This document shows, in pieces, positions 8,171-15,818 of a DNA stretch of 41,910 nt (positions are counted from its first letter, which is position 1; each line of letters opens with the position of its first letter). The translations under genes and the position numbers were made by a program. The stretch is taken from assembly GCA_032229625.1 (NCBI GenBank), contig JAVTVZ010000154.1:1-41910 (forward strand), given 5' to 3'. The notes under the pieces were generated by a model. It searched no databases and was not told where the DNA came from. It saw nothing but the letters and a program-made list of their open reading frames with translations. Source of the DNA: Kineosphaera sp032229625 (GTDB lineage: Bacteria > Actinomycetota > Actinomycetes > Actinomycetales > Dermatophilaceae).

Positions 8171-9172
8171 ATGAAGCTCGGCGTCTACAACGCGATCCTG
8201 CACGACCGCTCCCTGCCCGAGGCGCTGCAGGTCATCGCCGACCTCGGCCTCACCGGCATCGAGCTCAACACCGGGGGCTTCCTGCCCCCGGTGCACGTGC
8301 CGAACATTGACCAGGTCCTCGAATCCGACACCGCCCGCGACGATTTCCTCGCCCAGTTCGAGGGCACCGGCGTCTCGATCGCGGGCCTGAACTGCAACGG
8401 CAACCCGCTGCACCCCAACCGCGCGATCGGCGACAAGCACGCCGAGGACATCCGCCGCTCGATCCGCCTGGCCGCCCGGCTCGGGCAGACGCGGGTCGTC
8501 ACGATGTCCGGCCTGCCCGGCGGGGAGCCCGGCGCGACCCGGCCGAACTGGATCGTCAACGCGTGGAACTCCGCCGCCCTGGACGTCCTGGACTACCAGT
8601 TCGAGGTCGCGGTCCCCTTCTGGCAGGAGATCGACGCGCTCGCCCACGAGCACGGCGTCAAGGTCGCTCTCGAGCTGCACCCGCAGAACCTCGTCTTCAA
8701 CACCCACGACATCCGCACGCTCGTCGACCTCGCCGGCACCACACACATCGGTGTGGAGATGGACGCCTCGCACCTCTTCTGGCAGCAGATGGACCCCATC
8801 GCCGTCGTCCGCGAGCTCGGCGACCTCATCTTTCAGGCCGCCGCGAAGGACGTTCGCGTCAACCCCGAGGCCGCGTCGCTCTACGGCGTGCTCGACAACC
8901 GCTTCCGCCGCCTCGACCCGAGCGAGGCGCGCACCAACCTCGGCGGCGACGAGTGGGCGAACGAGTGGCCCCGGCCCGCGGCGTGGGATTTCGTCGCGCT
9001 CGGCAAGGGGCACGACGTCGACTACTGGGCCGAATGGCTCCGCGCGCTCAAGGAGGTCGACCCCGACATGCTCGTCAACATCGAGCACGAGGACACCGAG
9101 CTCGGCCGCATCGAGGGCCTGCAGGCCGCCGCGAAGGTCCTCCTCGCCGCCGACGCCCAGATCGAGGACTGA
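8171..9172 (+). CDS. Sugar phosphate isomerase/epimerase (xylose isomerase-like TIM barrel)
   Basis: A 333-residue AP-endonuclease-2/IolE-type TIM barrel. Metal-binding positions appear in order: Glu in LTGIELN, a central ALELHPQNLVFN segment, VEMDASHLFWQQMDP with Asp and His, and Glu in VNIEHEDTE near the end. Members isomerise or epimerise sugars and keto-inositols using a divalent metal. The gene lies just behind the Gfo/Idh oxidoreductase and ends in a strong hairpin terminator, so the two genes form an operon controlled by the LacI regulator. No transporter for the substrate is in the window. Confidence 0.88.
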   Translation: MKLGVYNAILHDRSLPEALQVIADLGLTGIELNTGGFLPPVHVPNIDQVLESDTARDDFLAQFEGTGVSIAGLNCNGNPLHPNRAIGDKHAEDIRRSIRLAARLGQTRVVTMSGLPGGEPGATRPNWIVNAWNSAALDVLDYQFEVAVPFWQEIDALAHEHGVKVALELHPQNLVFNTHDIRTLVDLAGTTHIGVEMDASHLFWQQMDPIAVVRELGDLIFQAAAKDVRVNPEAASLYGVLDNRFRRLDPSEARTNLGGDEWANEWPRPAAWDFVALGKGHDVDYWAEWLRALKEVDPDMLVNIEHEDTELGRIEGLQAAAKVLLAADAQIED

Positions 9173-9179
9173 CACGCGA

Positions 9180-9210
9180 GCGGGCGGCGGACCGTGGGTC
9201 CGCCGCCCGC
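9180..9210 (+). terminator. Intrinsic-type terminator hairpin after the sugar isomerase
   Basis: A perfect 14-base stem (9180-9193 with 9197-9210) closes a 3-base GTG loop, eight bases after the isomerase stop. There is no T-run, as is usual in high-GC actinomycetes. Confidence 0.75.
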
Positions 9211-9230
9211 GGGCAGCTCTAGTAGGTCAC

Positions 9231-9319
9231 CGCGCCTGCGGCAGTGGACGCGCCTGCGTCAGTGGAAGCGCCTGCGGCAGTGGGAGCAGCTGGTCAGTGG
9301 GAGCAGCTGCGGCAGGTGC
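9231..9319. repeat. 18-base tandem repeat, about five copies, at the end of the metallothionein-like gene
   Basis: Units begin at 9231, 9249, 9267, 9285 and 9302, with consensus near CGCGCCTGCGGCAGTGGA. The fourth unit is 17 bases. Read on the minus strand, the unit encodes Cys/Arg/His-rich hexamers. The stop codon of the Cys-rich gene (TCA on the plus strand at 9294-9296) lies in the shortened unit, so the array spans the gene's last codons and its 3' flank. Confidence 0.75.
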
Positions 9320-9413
9320 AGTCCGCGCACTGGCAGTTCGCGCATTCGCAGCTCGCGCCGCACTTCTCGCAGTCGCAGCTGTGCTCGGGGGTGGGGACTG
9401 GCTTGTCGGACAT
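9294..9413 (-). CDS. Small metallothionein-like Cys-rich protein (39 aa)
   Basis: The gene encodes 39 residues with 10 cysteines between positions 13 and 37, in CxC and CxxC patterns (CDCEKC, CECANCQC, CTCRSC), and His at positions 11 and 39. There is an unusually good AGGAGGAG site 6-8 bases before the ATG, which argues that it is really translated. The density of cysteines and lack of aromatic residues are typical of metallothioneins that buffer Cu(I), Zn or Cd in the cytoplasm. I do not see close likeness to mycobacterial MymT. The last codons lie in an 18-base tandem repeat. There are no metal-transport neighbours; the gene stands between an isomerase operon and an aldehyde dehydrogenase. 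Confidence 0.72.
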   Translation of the reverse strand: MSDKPVPTPEHSCDCEKCGASCECANCQCADCTCRSCSH

Positions 9414-9598
9414 GTCGCTCCTCCTCATCGCAGGTCTCGGGGGCTGCCGAGATCGCCACCGTACTGCCGCCCTGCCGGGTGTGCCCGCCCAAGAAGCGCG
9501 TGACCCGATCGCCCGCGCCGCGGCCTGCGCCGATGCCCGAGTGCGCCGCTCGGCACGTTCGCCGCACCGTGAGCCGCGCACCAGGGTCGGGTGGCGGC

Positions 9599-11098
9599 TC
9601 AGGCCTCGAACCAGCCCGCTGGGGCGGGGCGGGTGTTGTGCCAGATGTGCTTGGCCTCGCGGTATTCGTCGAGGCCCGCGAGGCCCAGCTCCCGGCCGAT
9701 GCCGGACTGTTTGAAGCCGCCCCACTCGGCCTGCGGCACATACGGGTGGTAGTCGTTGATCCAGATCGTGCCGTGCCGCAGCCGCTGGGCGACCCGCTCG
9801 GCGCGGCCCGCGTTCTGACTCCACACCGCCCCCGCCAGCCCGTAGACGGTGTCGTTGGCGATCGCGACCGCCGCGTCCTCGAGGGCATCCGGGTCGTCGT
9901 CGCCGGCGGGCGAGCCGAACGTCTCGACGGTCAGCACCGGGCCGAACGACTCGTCCTGCACGCAGCGCATGTCCGAGCGGCACCCGTCGAGGATCGTCGG
10001 CAGGTAGTAGAACCCGTCGGCATACTGCTCACCCTCGGGGCGCGCGCCGCCCGCGCGCAGCACCGCGCCTTCGGCGATGCCGTCGACGACGTACGCCTCG
10101 ACCTTCTCGCGGTGGGCGGCGCTGATGAGCGGCCCGGTCTCGGCGCGCTCGTCGAAGGGCCCGCCGAGCCGGATCGCCTGCGCCCGCCGCACGAGCTCGT
10201 CGACGACCTCGTCGTGGATGCTGGCCTGCACGACCAGGCGCGACCCGGCGGAGCACACCTGCCCGGAGTCCAGGAAGATCGCCGTGAGCGCGTTGTCGAT
10301 CGCGGCGGGCAGGTCGGCGTCGGCGAAGATGACGTTCGGGTTCTTGCCGCCCAGCTCCAGCGCGATCTTCTTCACCGTCGGCGCGGCCGCCTCCATGAGC
10401 CGGCGCCCCGTCGCGAGCCCCCCGGTGAACGACACGAGGTCGACCCGCTCGTCACCGGTCAGCGGCGCCCCGACCGCGGCGCCCGCGCCGAGCACGAGGT
10501 TGCCCACGCCCTGGGGCAGGCCCAGCTCGTCGAGCGCCCCGAGCAGCCAGATCGCCGTCGACGGCGTCAGCTCGCTCGGCTTGAGCACGAAGGTGCAGCC
10601 CGCGGCCAGCGCCGGAGCGACCTTCCAACTCGTCTGCAGCAGCGGATAATTCCACGGCGTGATGAGCGAGCACACCCCGACCGGCTCGTGGACGATCCGA
10701 CTGCTGACCCCCGGCATCCCCGTGTCGACGACCCGCCCGGCGTCAGCGTTGGCCAGCGCCGCGAAGTGCCGGAACACCCCGATGATGTCGTCCATGTCGA
10801 GGCGCGCCTCGACCATTCGCTTGCCCGTGTCGAGGGCCTCGAGGCGCGCGACCTCCTCCTTCTGCGCCTCGAGCCGGTCGGCGAGCCGAGCCAGCAACGC
10901 CCCCCGCTCGCGGGCCGGCGTCGCGCTCCACGCTCCGTCGGTGAACGCGCGATGCGCTGCCGCGACGGCCGCCAGCGAGTCCGCGGCAGTGCCCTCGCTG
11001 ACCGTCCGCACGAGCGATCCGTCAGCGGGACAACGGATCTCGCGGGTCCCCCCGTCGATGGCGTCGACCCAGGCTCCGTCGATGAACAAGTCGGGCAT
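9599..11098 (-). CDS. betB: Betaine-aldehyde-type aldehyde dehydrogenase
   Basis: A 499-residue NAD(P)-dependent aldehyde dehydrogenase. The start at 11098 has AGGAGGT upstream; the longer open frame adds only non-homologous residues. Motifs in order are TPWNYPLLQTSWKVAPALAAG, KPSELTP, SFTGG, catalytic Glu in ALELGGKNPNV, catalytic Cys in SGQVCSAGSR, and FGPVLTVE. The C-terminal stretch WINDYHPYVPQAEWGGF followed by KQSGIGRELG is characteristic of betaine aldehyde dehydrogenases, which make glycine betaine. The window also holds a betaine-type BCCT transporter and a dimethylglycine-type dehydrogenase, which fits. A choline oxidase or dehydrogenase is not present, so another aldehyde substrate is possible. 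It is divergent from a zinc alcohol dehydrogenase. Confidence 0.85.
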   Translation of the reverse strand: MPDLFIDGAWVDAIDGGTREIRCPADGSLVRTVSEGTAADSLAAVAAAHRAFTDGAWSATPARERGALLARLADRLEAQKEEVARLEALDTGKRMVEARLDMDDIIGVFRHFAALANADAGRVVDTGMPGVSSRIVHEPVGVCSLITPWNYPLLQTSWKVAPALAAGCTFVLKPSELTPSTAIWLLGALDELGLPQGVGNLVLGAGAAVGAPLTGDERVDLVSFTGGLATGRRLMEAAAPTVKKIALELGGKNPNVIFADADLPAAIDNALTAIFLDSGQVCSAGSRLVVQASIHDEVVDELVRRAQAIRLGGPFDERAETGPLISAAHREKVEAYVVDGIAEGAVLRAGGARPEGEQYADGFYYLPTILDGCRSDMRCVQDESFGPVLTVETFGSPAGDDDPDALEDAAVAIANDTVYGLAGAVWSQNAGRAERVAQRLRHGTIWINDYHPYVPQAEWGGFKQSGIGRELGLAGLDEYREAKHIWHNTRPAPAGWFEA

Positions 11099-11349
11099 AC
11101 CGGCTACCTCCTGCGCGTGGACGGGCGCCCGCCGGCCGATCGACACCGACGAACGCATTCGTGCGCAACCTACCCGGCAGCACCGACAAGAGTCATCGAC
11201 CAGCCGCTCCGCCCCCGCGGCGCCCGCGTCCGCCGTCCATCGTCCATCGTCCATCGCGCGCCGTTTCACCCCTCGCAGGCGTGAGAATCGAGGTGTGGCC
11301 GACGCCACACCTGCGCGACCGGCACCAGCGACGAAGGTGATGAGGACAC
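11099..11349. other. Divergent regulatory region between the aldehyde dehydrogenase and the zinc alcohol dehydrogenase
   Basis: About 250 bases without a gene. It contains a small inverted repeat ACGAA-CGCA-TTCGT (11149-11162), a threefold GTCCATC repeat near 11233-11256, and the 22-base palindrome listed separately. No clear -35/-10 pair was found. Confidence 0.5.
11291..11312. promoter_or_regulatory. Inverted repeat, probable operator upstream of the zinc alcohol dehydrogenase
   Basis: AGGTGTGGC and GCCACACCT form perfect 9-base arms around CGAC, 38 bases before the start codon. Its size and symmetry fit a dimeric regulator. The regulator is not identified. Confidence 0.55.
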
Positions 11350-12429
11350 ATGAGAGCAGCGCGCTACTACGGCAACGGGGACATCCGCATCGAGGACATC
11401 CCGGAGCCGACCGTCGGACCGGGCGAGGTCGGCATCGACGTCGCGTGGTGCGGCATCTGCGGCACCGACCTGCACGAATACAAGGACGGGCCGATCTTCT
11501 GCCCCAGCCCAGGCCACCCGCACCCGATCTCCGGGGAGGACGCGCCGATCACGCTGGGGCACGAATTCTCCGGTGTCGTCTACGCACTCGGGGAGGGGGT
11601 CGACGACCTCGAGGTCGGGCAGCACGTCGTCGTCGAGCCCTACATCATCCGCGACGACGTCGACACCTCGCAGGCCAACATGGCCTACCACCTGAGCAGG
11701 GACATGAACTTCATCGGCCTCGCCGGGCGCGGCGGCGGCCTCGGGGAGAAGGTCTCGGTCAAGCGTCGCTGGGTCCACCCCATCGCCGACTCGATCCCGT
11801 TGGACCAGGCCGCGCTCATCGAGCCGCTCGCCGTCGGCTACCACGCCTACCAGCGCTCGGGCGCGACGGCCGGCGACCTCGCGCTCATCGCCGGCGCCGG
11901 CCCGATCGGGCTGCTGCTCGCCGCGGTGCTCAAGGCCGAGGGGCTGACCGTCGTCGTCAGTGAGATGAGCGAGCTGCGGCGCCGCAAGGCCCTCGACACC
12001 GGGGTCGCGGACCACGCCCTCACGCCCGCCGACGACGACGTGGCCGCGAGAGTGCGCGAGCTGTCCCGCGGCGGCGACGGCGCCGACGTCGCCTTCGAAT
12101 GCACGAGTGTCCAGCCGGCGATGGACACCCTCGTCGACGCGCTGCGACCGACGGGCGTCCTTGTCGTCGTGTCGATCTGGGGCCGGCGCGGCTCCTTCGA
12201 CATGCAGCAGATCGTGCTCAAGGAGCTCGACGTGCGCGGCACGATCGCCTACGTCAACTCCCACCCGGCGACGATCAAGCTCGTCGAGGACGGCCGGGTC
12301 GACCCGGCCCCGTTCATCACCGGCAGGATCGGCCTGGACGGCCTCATCGACGAGGGCTTCGACACCCTCATCCACCGCAACGAGACGGCCGTGAAGATCC
12401 TCGTCTCCCCCAGCGGCGCCGGCCTGTAG
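11350..12429 (+). CDS. Zinc-dependent 2,3-butanediol/sorbitol-type dehydrogenase
   Basis: A 359-residue medium-chain dehydrogenase. Catalytic zinc ligands are visible in WCGICGTDLHEY (Cys) and ITLGHEFSG (His, Glu). The nucleotide-binding motif is LIAGAGPIGLLLAAVLKAEG. The segment between the cysteine and the GHE motif, with FCPSPGHPHPISGEDAP, is typical of 2,3-butanediol dehydrogenases (BdhA). The four-cysteine structural-zinc lobe is absent, again as in that group. The expected reaction is NAD-dependent oxidation of a secondary alcohol. It is preceded by a palindromic operator, and a strong terminator separates it from the convergent dehydrogenase. The substrate is uncertain. Confidence 0.85.
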   Translation: MRAARYYGNGDIRIEDIPEPTVGPGEVGIDVAWCGICGTDLHEYKDGPIFCPSPGHPHPISGEDAPITLGHEFSGVVYALGEGVDDLEVGQHVVVEPYIIRDDVDTSQANMAYHLSRDMNFIGLAGRGGGLGEKVSVKRRWVHPIADSIPLDQAALIEPLAVGYHAYQRSGATAGDLALIAGAGPIGLLLAAVLKAEGLTVVVSEMSELRRRKALDTGVADHALTPADDDVAARVRELSRGGDGADVAFECTSVQPAMDTLVDALRPTGVLVVVSIWGRRGSFDMQQIVLKELDVRGTIAYVNSHPATIKLVEDGRVDPAPFITGRIGLDGLIDEGFDTLIHRNETAVKILVSPSGAGL

Positions 12430-12436
12430 CGCCGCA

Positions 12437-12471
12437 CGCGACGGCCCCGCGCGCACCGCGGGGCCGTCGCG
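12437..12471. terminator. Bidirectional terminator hairpin between convergent genes
   Basis: A perfect 15-base stem (12437-12451 with 12457-12471) has a 5-base CGCAC loop and lies between the stops of the zinc dehydrogenase and the facing 3-hydroxyisobutyrate-type dehydrogenase. It can serve both. Confidence 0.82.
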
Positions 12472-12482
12472 GACCCGCCCGC

Positions 12483-13382
12483 TCAGGACCCTGCGCGCAC
12501 GGGGCTGCCGACGAGCCGCTCGTAGTGCGCGACCAGCGCGGAGTGGTCCGCCGACCCCTGGCCCGCGGCGCGCAGGGCGGTCATCATCTCCCGCACCCCG
12601 GCGGTCAGCGGCACCGGCACGTCGACGGCGTGGGCGGTCGACAGGGCGTTGTCGAGGTCCTTGATGTGCAGGTCGATGCGGAAGCCGGGGGCGGTGTCGC
12701 CCGCGAGCATCATCGGCCCCTTGGCCTCCAGGACGGTGCTGCCCGCCAGCCCGCCGCGGATCGCCTCGAAGACCATCGCCGGGTCGACGCCCGCCTGCTG
12801 CGCGAGCGTGAAGGCCTCCGCCACCGCGGCGATGTTGACGGCGACGACGACCTGGTTGGCGAGCTTGGCGGTGTTGCCCGCACCGATCGGCCCGACGTAG
12901 GTCACCGACGCCGCCAGCGGGTCGAAGACTCCGCTGACCTGGTCGAACACCTCCCGGTCCCCGCCGACCATCACCGCGAGCGTGCCCTCGATCGCCTTCG
13001 GCTCACCACCGGAGACGGGGGCGTCGAGCATCCGTACGCCCCGGTCCGCGAGGGCGGCGGCGACCTCCTGGGAGACCAAGGGGCTGATCGAGGACATGTC
13101 GATGTAGATCAGTCCCTCGCGGGCACCCTCGACGATCCCGCCGGGGCCGAGCGCGACCTGCCGGACCTGCGGGGAGTCCGGCACCATCGTGATGAGCACC
13201 TCGACCTCGGCGGCCAGCGCCGCGGCGTCCGGTGCCGTCGTGACCCGCGCGCCGGTCTCCTCGGCGATGCGCGCCGCCGCCTGCGTCTTGTGCTCCAGCA
13301 GCACGAGGTCATGCCCCGCCGCGGCGAGGTTGTGCGCCATGGGGCCGCCCATGATGCCCAGTCCGATGAAGCCGATCCTCAT
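12483..13382 (-). CDS. 3-hydroxyisobutyrate / 2-hydroxy-3-oxopropionate reductase-type dehydrogenase
   Basis: A 299-residue beta-hydroxyacid dehydrogenase. The N terminus MRIGFIGLGIMGGPMAHNLAAAGH gives the dinucleotide-binding GxGxxG motif. The substrate motif is MLDAPVSGGEPKA, and the catalytic lysine lies in GAGNTAKLANQVVVAVN. These enzymes interconvert 2- or 3-hydroxy acids and semialdehydes, for example tartronate semialdehyde to glycerate (GarR/GlxR) or 3-hydroxyisobutyrate to methylmalonate semialdehyde. GAGAGGAC precedes the ATG. It is transcribed alone, converging on the butanediol-type dehydrogenase. The family is firm, but the particular substrate is not. Confidence 0.85.
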   Translation of the reverse strand: MRIGFIGLGIMGGPMAHNLAAAGHDLVLLEHKTQAAARIAEETGARVTTAPDAAALAAEVEVLITMVPDSPQVRQVALGPGGIVEGAREGLIYIDMSSISPLVSQEVAAALADRGVRMLDAPVSGGEPKAIEGTLAVMVGGDREVFDQVSGVFDPLAASVTYVGPIGAGNTAKLANQVVVAVNIAAVAEAFTLAQQAGVDPAMVFEAIRGGLAGSTVLEAKGPMMLAGDTAPGFRIDLHIKDLDNALSTAHAVDVPVPLTAGVREMMTALRAAGQGSADHSALVAHYERLVGSPVRAGS

Positions 13383-13771
13383 GTGTGCGTCCTCTCGTGG
13401 GTGAGCCGGTGACTCCCCGCCCTGGCGGTCGGGGCGTCGAGAGCGTGCTGTCGCCGGCCGCGGTGTCGGTCGCTGTGCGCGACGGCGCTGTCTCTTTGAA
13501 CTACCACACCGCGGCCGCCGGCACGCCTGGGCGATGAACCCGCAGTTCACCGGCGCGCAGCAGGCGAGGGACTGTGCGGCTGGTAGGTCTGCCGGACCCG
13601 GCGAGCGCTGCCCGCTGCCTTCACACCCTCCGCATAACTCCTAGTTTTCCTACCGATAACGTATGGATTTGACTCGTCACGGCCCGTCGACCTACCGTCG
13701 ATCTCACGGAACGCCACCGCACAGACATGTGTGCGGCTCCGCCACGTCGTCCACCCTGCCCAGGAGGGGTC
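13383..13771. other. Divergent leader region before the sulfonate operon
   Basis: About 390 bases between the dehydrogenase start and the leader peptide. Its 13630-13680 segment is unusually AT-rich for this genome, marking it as promoter DNA. The predicted promoter is listed separately. Confidence 0.5.
13669..13698 (+). promoter_or_regulatory. Predicted promoter of the ssu leader and operon
   Basis: TTGACT (13669-13674) and TACCGT (13693-13698) lie 18 bases apart next to the AT-rich block. Transcription would start near 13705, giving about 65 bases of RNA before the leader peptide start. Confidence 0.42.
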
Positions 13772-13921
13772 ATGCCTCGCGCCCGCCGCGCCGCCACGCC
13801 ACCCCTGACACCGGTCGTGCTGCATGGCCGCCGGCACGTCGACCTGCGGCGGGTCAGCAGCGCGATGTGTCCGGCGGCCCGCGCCGGCGCCGCACTCACG
13901 CTGAGGTCGCCGGCCGTGTGA
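13772..13921 (+). CDS. Leader peptide upstream of sulfonate uptake genes (cysteine-attenuation type)
   Basis: A 49-residue peptide starting two bases after a perfect-looking CAGGAGGGG ribosome binding site. Its core LHGRRHVDLRRVSSAMC matches the actinobacterial leader-peptide pattern RRHVDLxRVxSAxC found before sulfur-assimilation operons, with the single Cys right after the conserved block. In such leaders ribosome behaviour at the Cys codon is thought to tune downstream expression to cysteine supply. Here the next genes are ssuC, ssuB, ssuA and ssuD, exactly the expected context. The leader stop is 212 bases before ssuC, and a 10-base perfect hairpin lies between. The extension after the Cys (16 residues) is longer than I would expect. 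Confidence 0.75.
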   Translation: MPRARRAATPPLTPVVLHGRRHVDLRRVSSAMCPAARAGAALTLRSPAV

Positions 13922-14080
13922 CCACGGGGGCCTCGGCGCTCCCACAGCCGGCGGTCCGCCCGACCGCCTCCACCCCACCTGTCGCGACCGACCGGGGCGT
14001 CGGCGAGTTTCGCTCCACCATCACGGATTCCGTGGGCTCTGCTATGCCCACCCCGCAGGCACTTCTCACCCGCCGTGAGC

Positions 14081-14107
14081 GCCGTCGCCGTCTGCCTCGG
14101 CGACGGC
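14081..14107 (+). promoter_or_regulatory. Hairpin between the leader peptide and ssuC
   Basis: GCCGTCGCCG (14081-14090) and CGGCGACGGC (14098-14107) pair perfectly around TCTGCCT. The hairpin ends 17 bases before the GGAG of ssuC and could act as an attenuator or limit ribosome entry. No T-run follows. Confidence 0.55.
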
Positions 14108-14133
14108 ACCGGCCCCACCACCCGGAGATGACC

Positions 14134-15045
14134 ATGACCTTGACGACCTCCCGCGCGACCGCGCCCGCACTCGGCATCGGTGAGCGAGCGAGCTCCACCG
14201 CACGCCGCCCACCCGATCCTGGGTCCCCGCCACGTCGGGCCGACCAGGTGCGGGCGCGACACCTGCGGCTGCGCCTCTCCCCGCGGGCGATGCCGGCGCC
14301 CCCGCGCTGGGTCAGCCTCGTCGCGATCCTCGGGCTGTGGCAGCTCGCCGCCGCCACCGGCGTGCTCCCGCCCGACAAGCTCGCCGCGCCGAGCGTCATC
14401 GCCGTCACGACCTGGCATCTCATCACGACCGGCGAACTCGCCACGGCCATCGGCGTCTCGCTGGGACGCGTGGGTCTCGGGCTGGCCTTCGGGCTCGCGG
14501 CCGGCGGCCTCGCCGGGGTGCTGGCCGGGCTGTCGCGGTGGGGCGACGCGCTCCTCGACCCGCCGCTGCAGGCGTTGCGGACGCTGCCGCACCTGGGGCT
14601 CATCCCGCTCTTCATCCTGTGGTTCGGCATCGGTGAGACCCCGAAGGTCATCCTCATCGCCCTCGGGGTGGCCTTCCCCATCTACCTCAACCTCTACTCG
14701 GCGATCCGCGGCGTCGACCGCGGGCTGCTCGAGGCCGCGCGGGTCAACGGCCTGAGCCGCGCCCAGACGCTGTGGCACGTCGTCGTCCCCGCCGCGCTAC
14801 CGCAGACGCTCGTCGGGCTGCGCCAAGGCCTGAGCATCGCGTGGCTCTCGCTCATCGTCGGCGAGCAGATCAACGCCGAGGCCGGCCTGGGCTTCCTCAT
14901 CAACAACGCCCGCGAATTCCTCCTCACCGACGTCGTCGTCGTCGGCCTGCTCGTCTACGCCCTGCTCGGGCTGGCCACCGACGCCATCGTCCGGCTCATC
15001 GAGCGCCGCGCCCTGCGCTGGCGGGAAGGGACGGTCCTGCGATGA
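14134..15045 (+). CDS. ssuC: Alkanesulfonate ABC transporter permease
   Basis: A 303-residue inner-membrane permease of the SsuC/TauC type. I chose ATG 14134 because GGAG (14124-14127) sits 6 bases upstream; ATG 14128 overlaps that site, and the much longer open frame would swallow the leader peptide. After a charged cytoplasmic N terminus (to residue 60), about six hydrophobic segments follow. The ABC-contact loop EAARVNGLSRAQTLWHVVVPAALP holds the EAA motif. VGEQINAEAGLGFLINNAREF near the end is typical of sulfonate/nitrate-type permeases. It overlaps ssuB by four bases (ATGA) and would pair with SsuB and SsuA to import organosulfonates. Confidence 0.88.
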   Translation: MTLTTSRATAPALGIGERASSTARRPPDPGSPPRRADQVRARHLRLRLSPRAMPAPPRWVSLVAILGLWQLAAATGVLPPDKLAAPSVIAVTTWHLITTGELATAIGVSLGRVGLGLAFGLAAGGLAGVLAGLSRWGDALLDPPLQALRTLPHLGLIPLFILWFGIGETPKVILIALGVAFPIYLNLYSAIRGVDRGLLEAARVNGLSRAQTLWHVVVPAALPQTLVGLRQGLSIAWLSLIVGEQINAEAGLGFLINNAREFLLTDVVVVGLLVYALLGLATDAIVRLIERRALRWREGTVLR

Positions 15046-15818
15046 CCACCCACACCCACACTCCCACCCACGAGGCCGGCGACACGACCGCCGCGACGTC
15101 CACCGGCACGACCACCACGACGACGCCGACGGTCCGCACGCGGGGCCTGAGTCGCGCGTTCGGCGACCAGGTCGTCCTGTCCGACCTCGACCTCGACCTC
15201 GCACCCGGCGAATTCGTCGCGCTGCTCGGCCGGTCCGGCTCCGGCAAGTCGACCCTGCTGCGGGCGCTCGCCGGCCTCGACCCCGACGTGCAGGGCGAGG
15301 CCGAGGTGCACGGGCCGATCGCGGTCGCCTTCCAGCAGCCGCGGCTCCTGCCGTGGCGTCGGGTCTGGCGCAACGTCACCCTCGGCCTGCCCCGCGGCCG
15401 CGACACCCGCGAGGTCGCGCTCGCCGCGCTCGCCGAGGTCGGGCTCGCGGAGTATGCCGATCGGTGGCCGCTGACGCTGAGCGGCGGCCAGGCGCAACGA
15501 GTCTCCTTGGCCCGGGCGCTGGTCCGCGAGCCGTCGCTGCTGCTGCTCGACGAGCCCTTCGGGGCCCTGGACGCCCTGACCCGGCTGACGACGCACCGAC
15601 TCGTCGAGCGCCTCTGGGCCGACCATCATCCGGCCGTCCTGCTCGTCACCCACGATGTCGACGAGGCCTTGCTGCTCGCCGACCGGCTCCTCGTGCTCGA
15701 CGACGGCGCGATCGTCTCGGACCGCCGCGTCGACACCCCCCGCCCCCGCACCCGCGAGGCGAGCGCCGAGCTGCGCGCCGCCCTCCTGACCGACCTCGGA
15801 GTCACCGACCATGCCTGA
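15042..15818 (+). CDS. ssuB: Alkanesulfonate ABC transporter ATP-binding protein
   Basis: A 258-residue ABC ATPase. Walker A is GRSGSGKST, the Q-loop is FQQPRLLPWRRV (typical of the SsuB/TauB/nitrate group), the signature is LSGGQAQRVSLARAL, Walker B is LLLLDEPFGALDALT, and the switch His is in LLVTHDVDEAL. The first 30 residues are a Thr/His-rich tail not found in most relatives (runs of TTT and THTHTPTH). It overlaps ssuC by four bases and ssuA by eight, so the three transporter parts are tightly coupled. It powers uptake through SsuC. Confidence 0.9.
   Translation: MTTHTHTPTHEAGDTTAATSTGTTTTTTPTVRTRGLSRAFGDQVVLSDLDLDLAPGEFVALLGRSGSGKSTLLRALAGLDPDVQGEAEVHGPIAVAFQQPRLLPWRRVWRNVTLGLPRGRDTREVALAALAEVGLAEYADRWPLTLSGGQAQRVSLARALVREPSLLLLDEPFGALDALTRLTTHRLVERLWADHHPAVLLVTHDVDEALLLADRLLVLDDGAIVSDRRVDTPRPRTREASAELRAALLTDLGVTDHA

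Noticed and set aside
9231..9319. CRISPR-like array
   Set aside because: Units are contiguous 18-base repeats without spacers, and no cas genes are nearby.
13663..14133. Long N-terminal extension of ssuC
   Set aside because: It overlaps the leader peptide in another frame and includes the hairpin; homology starts after 14134.
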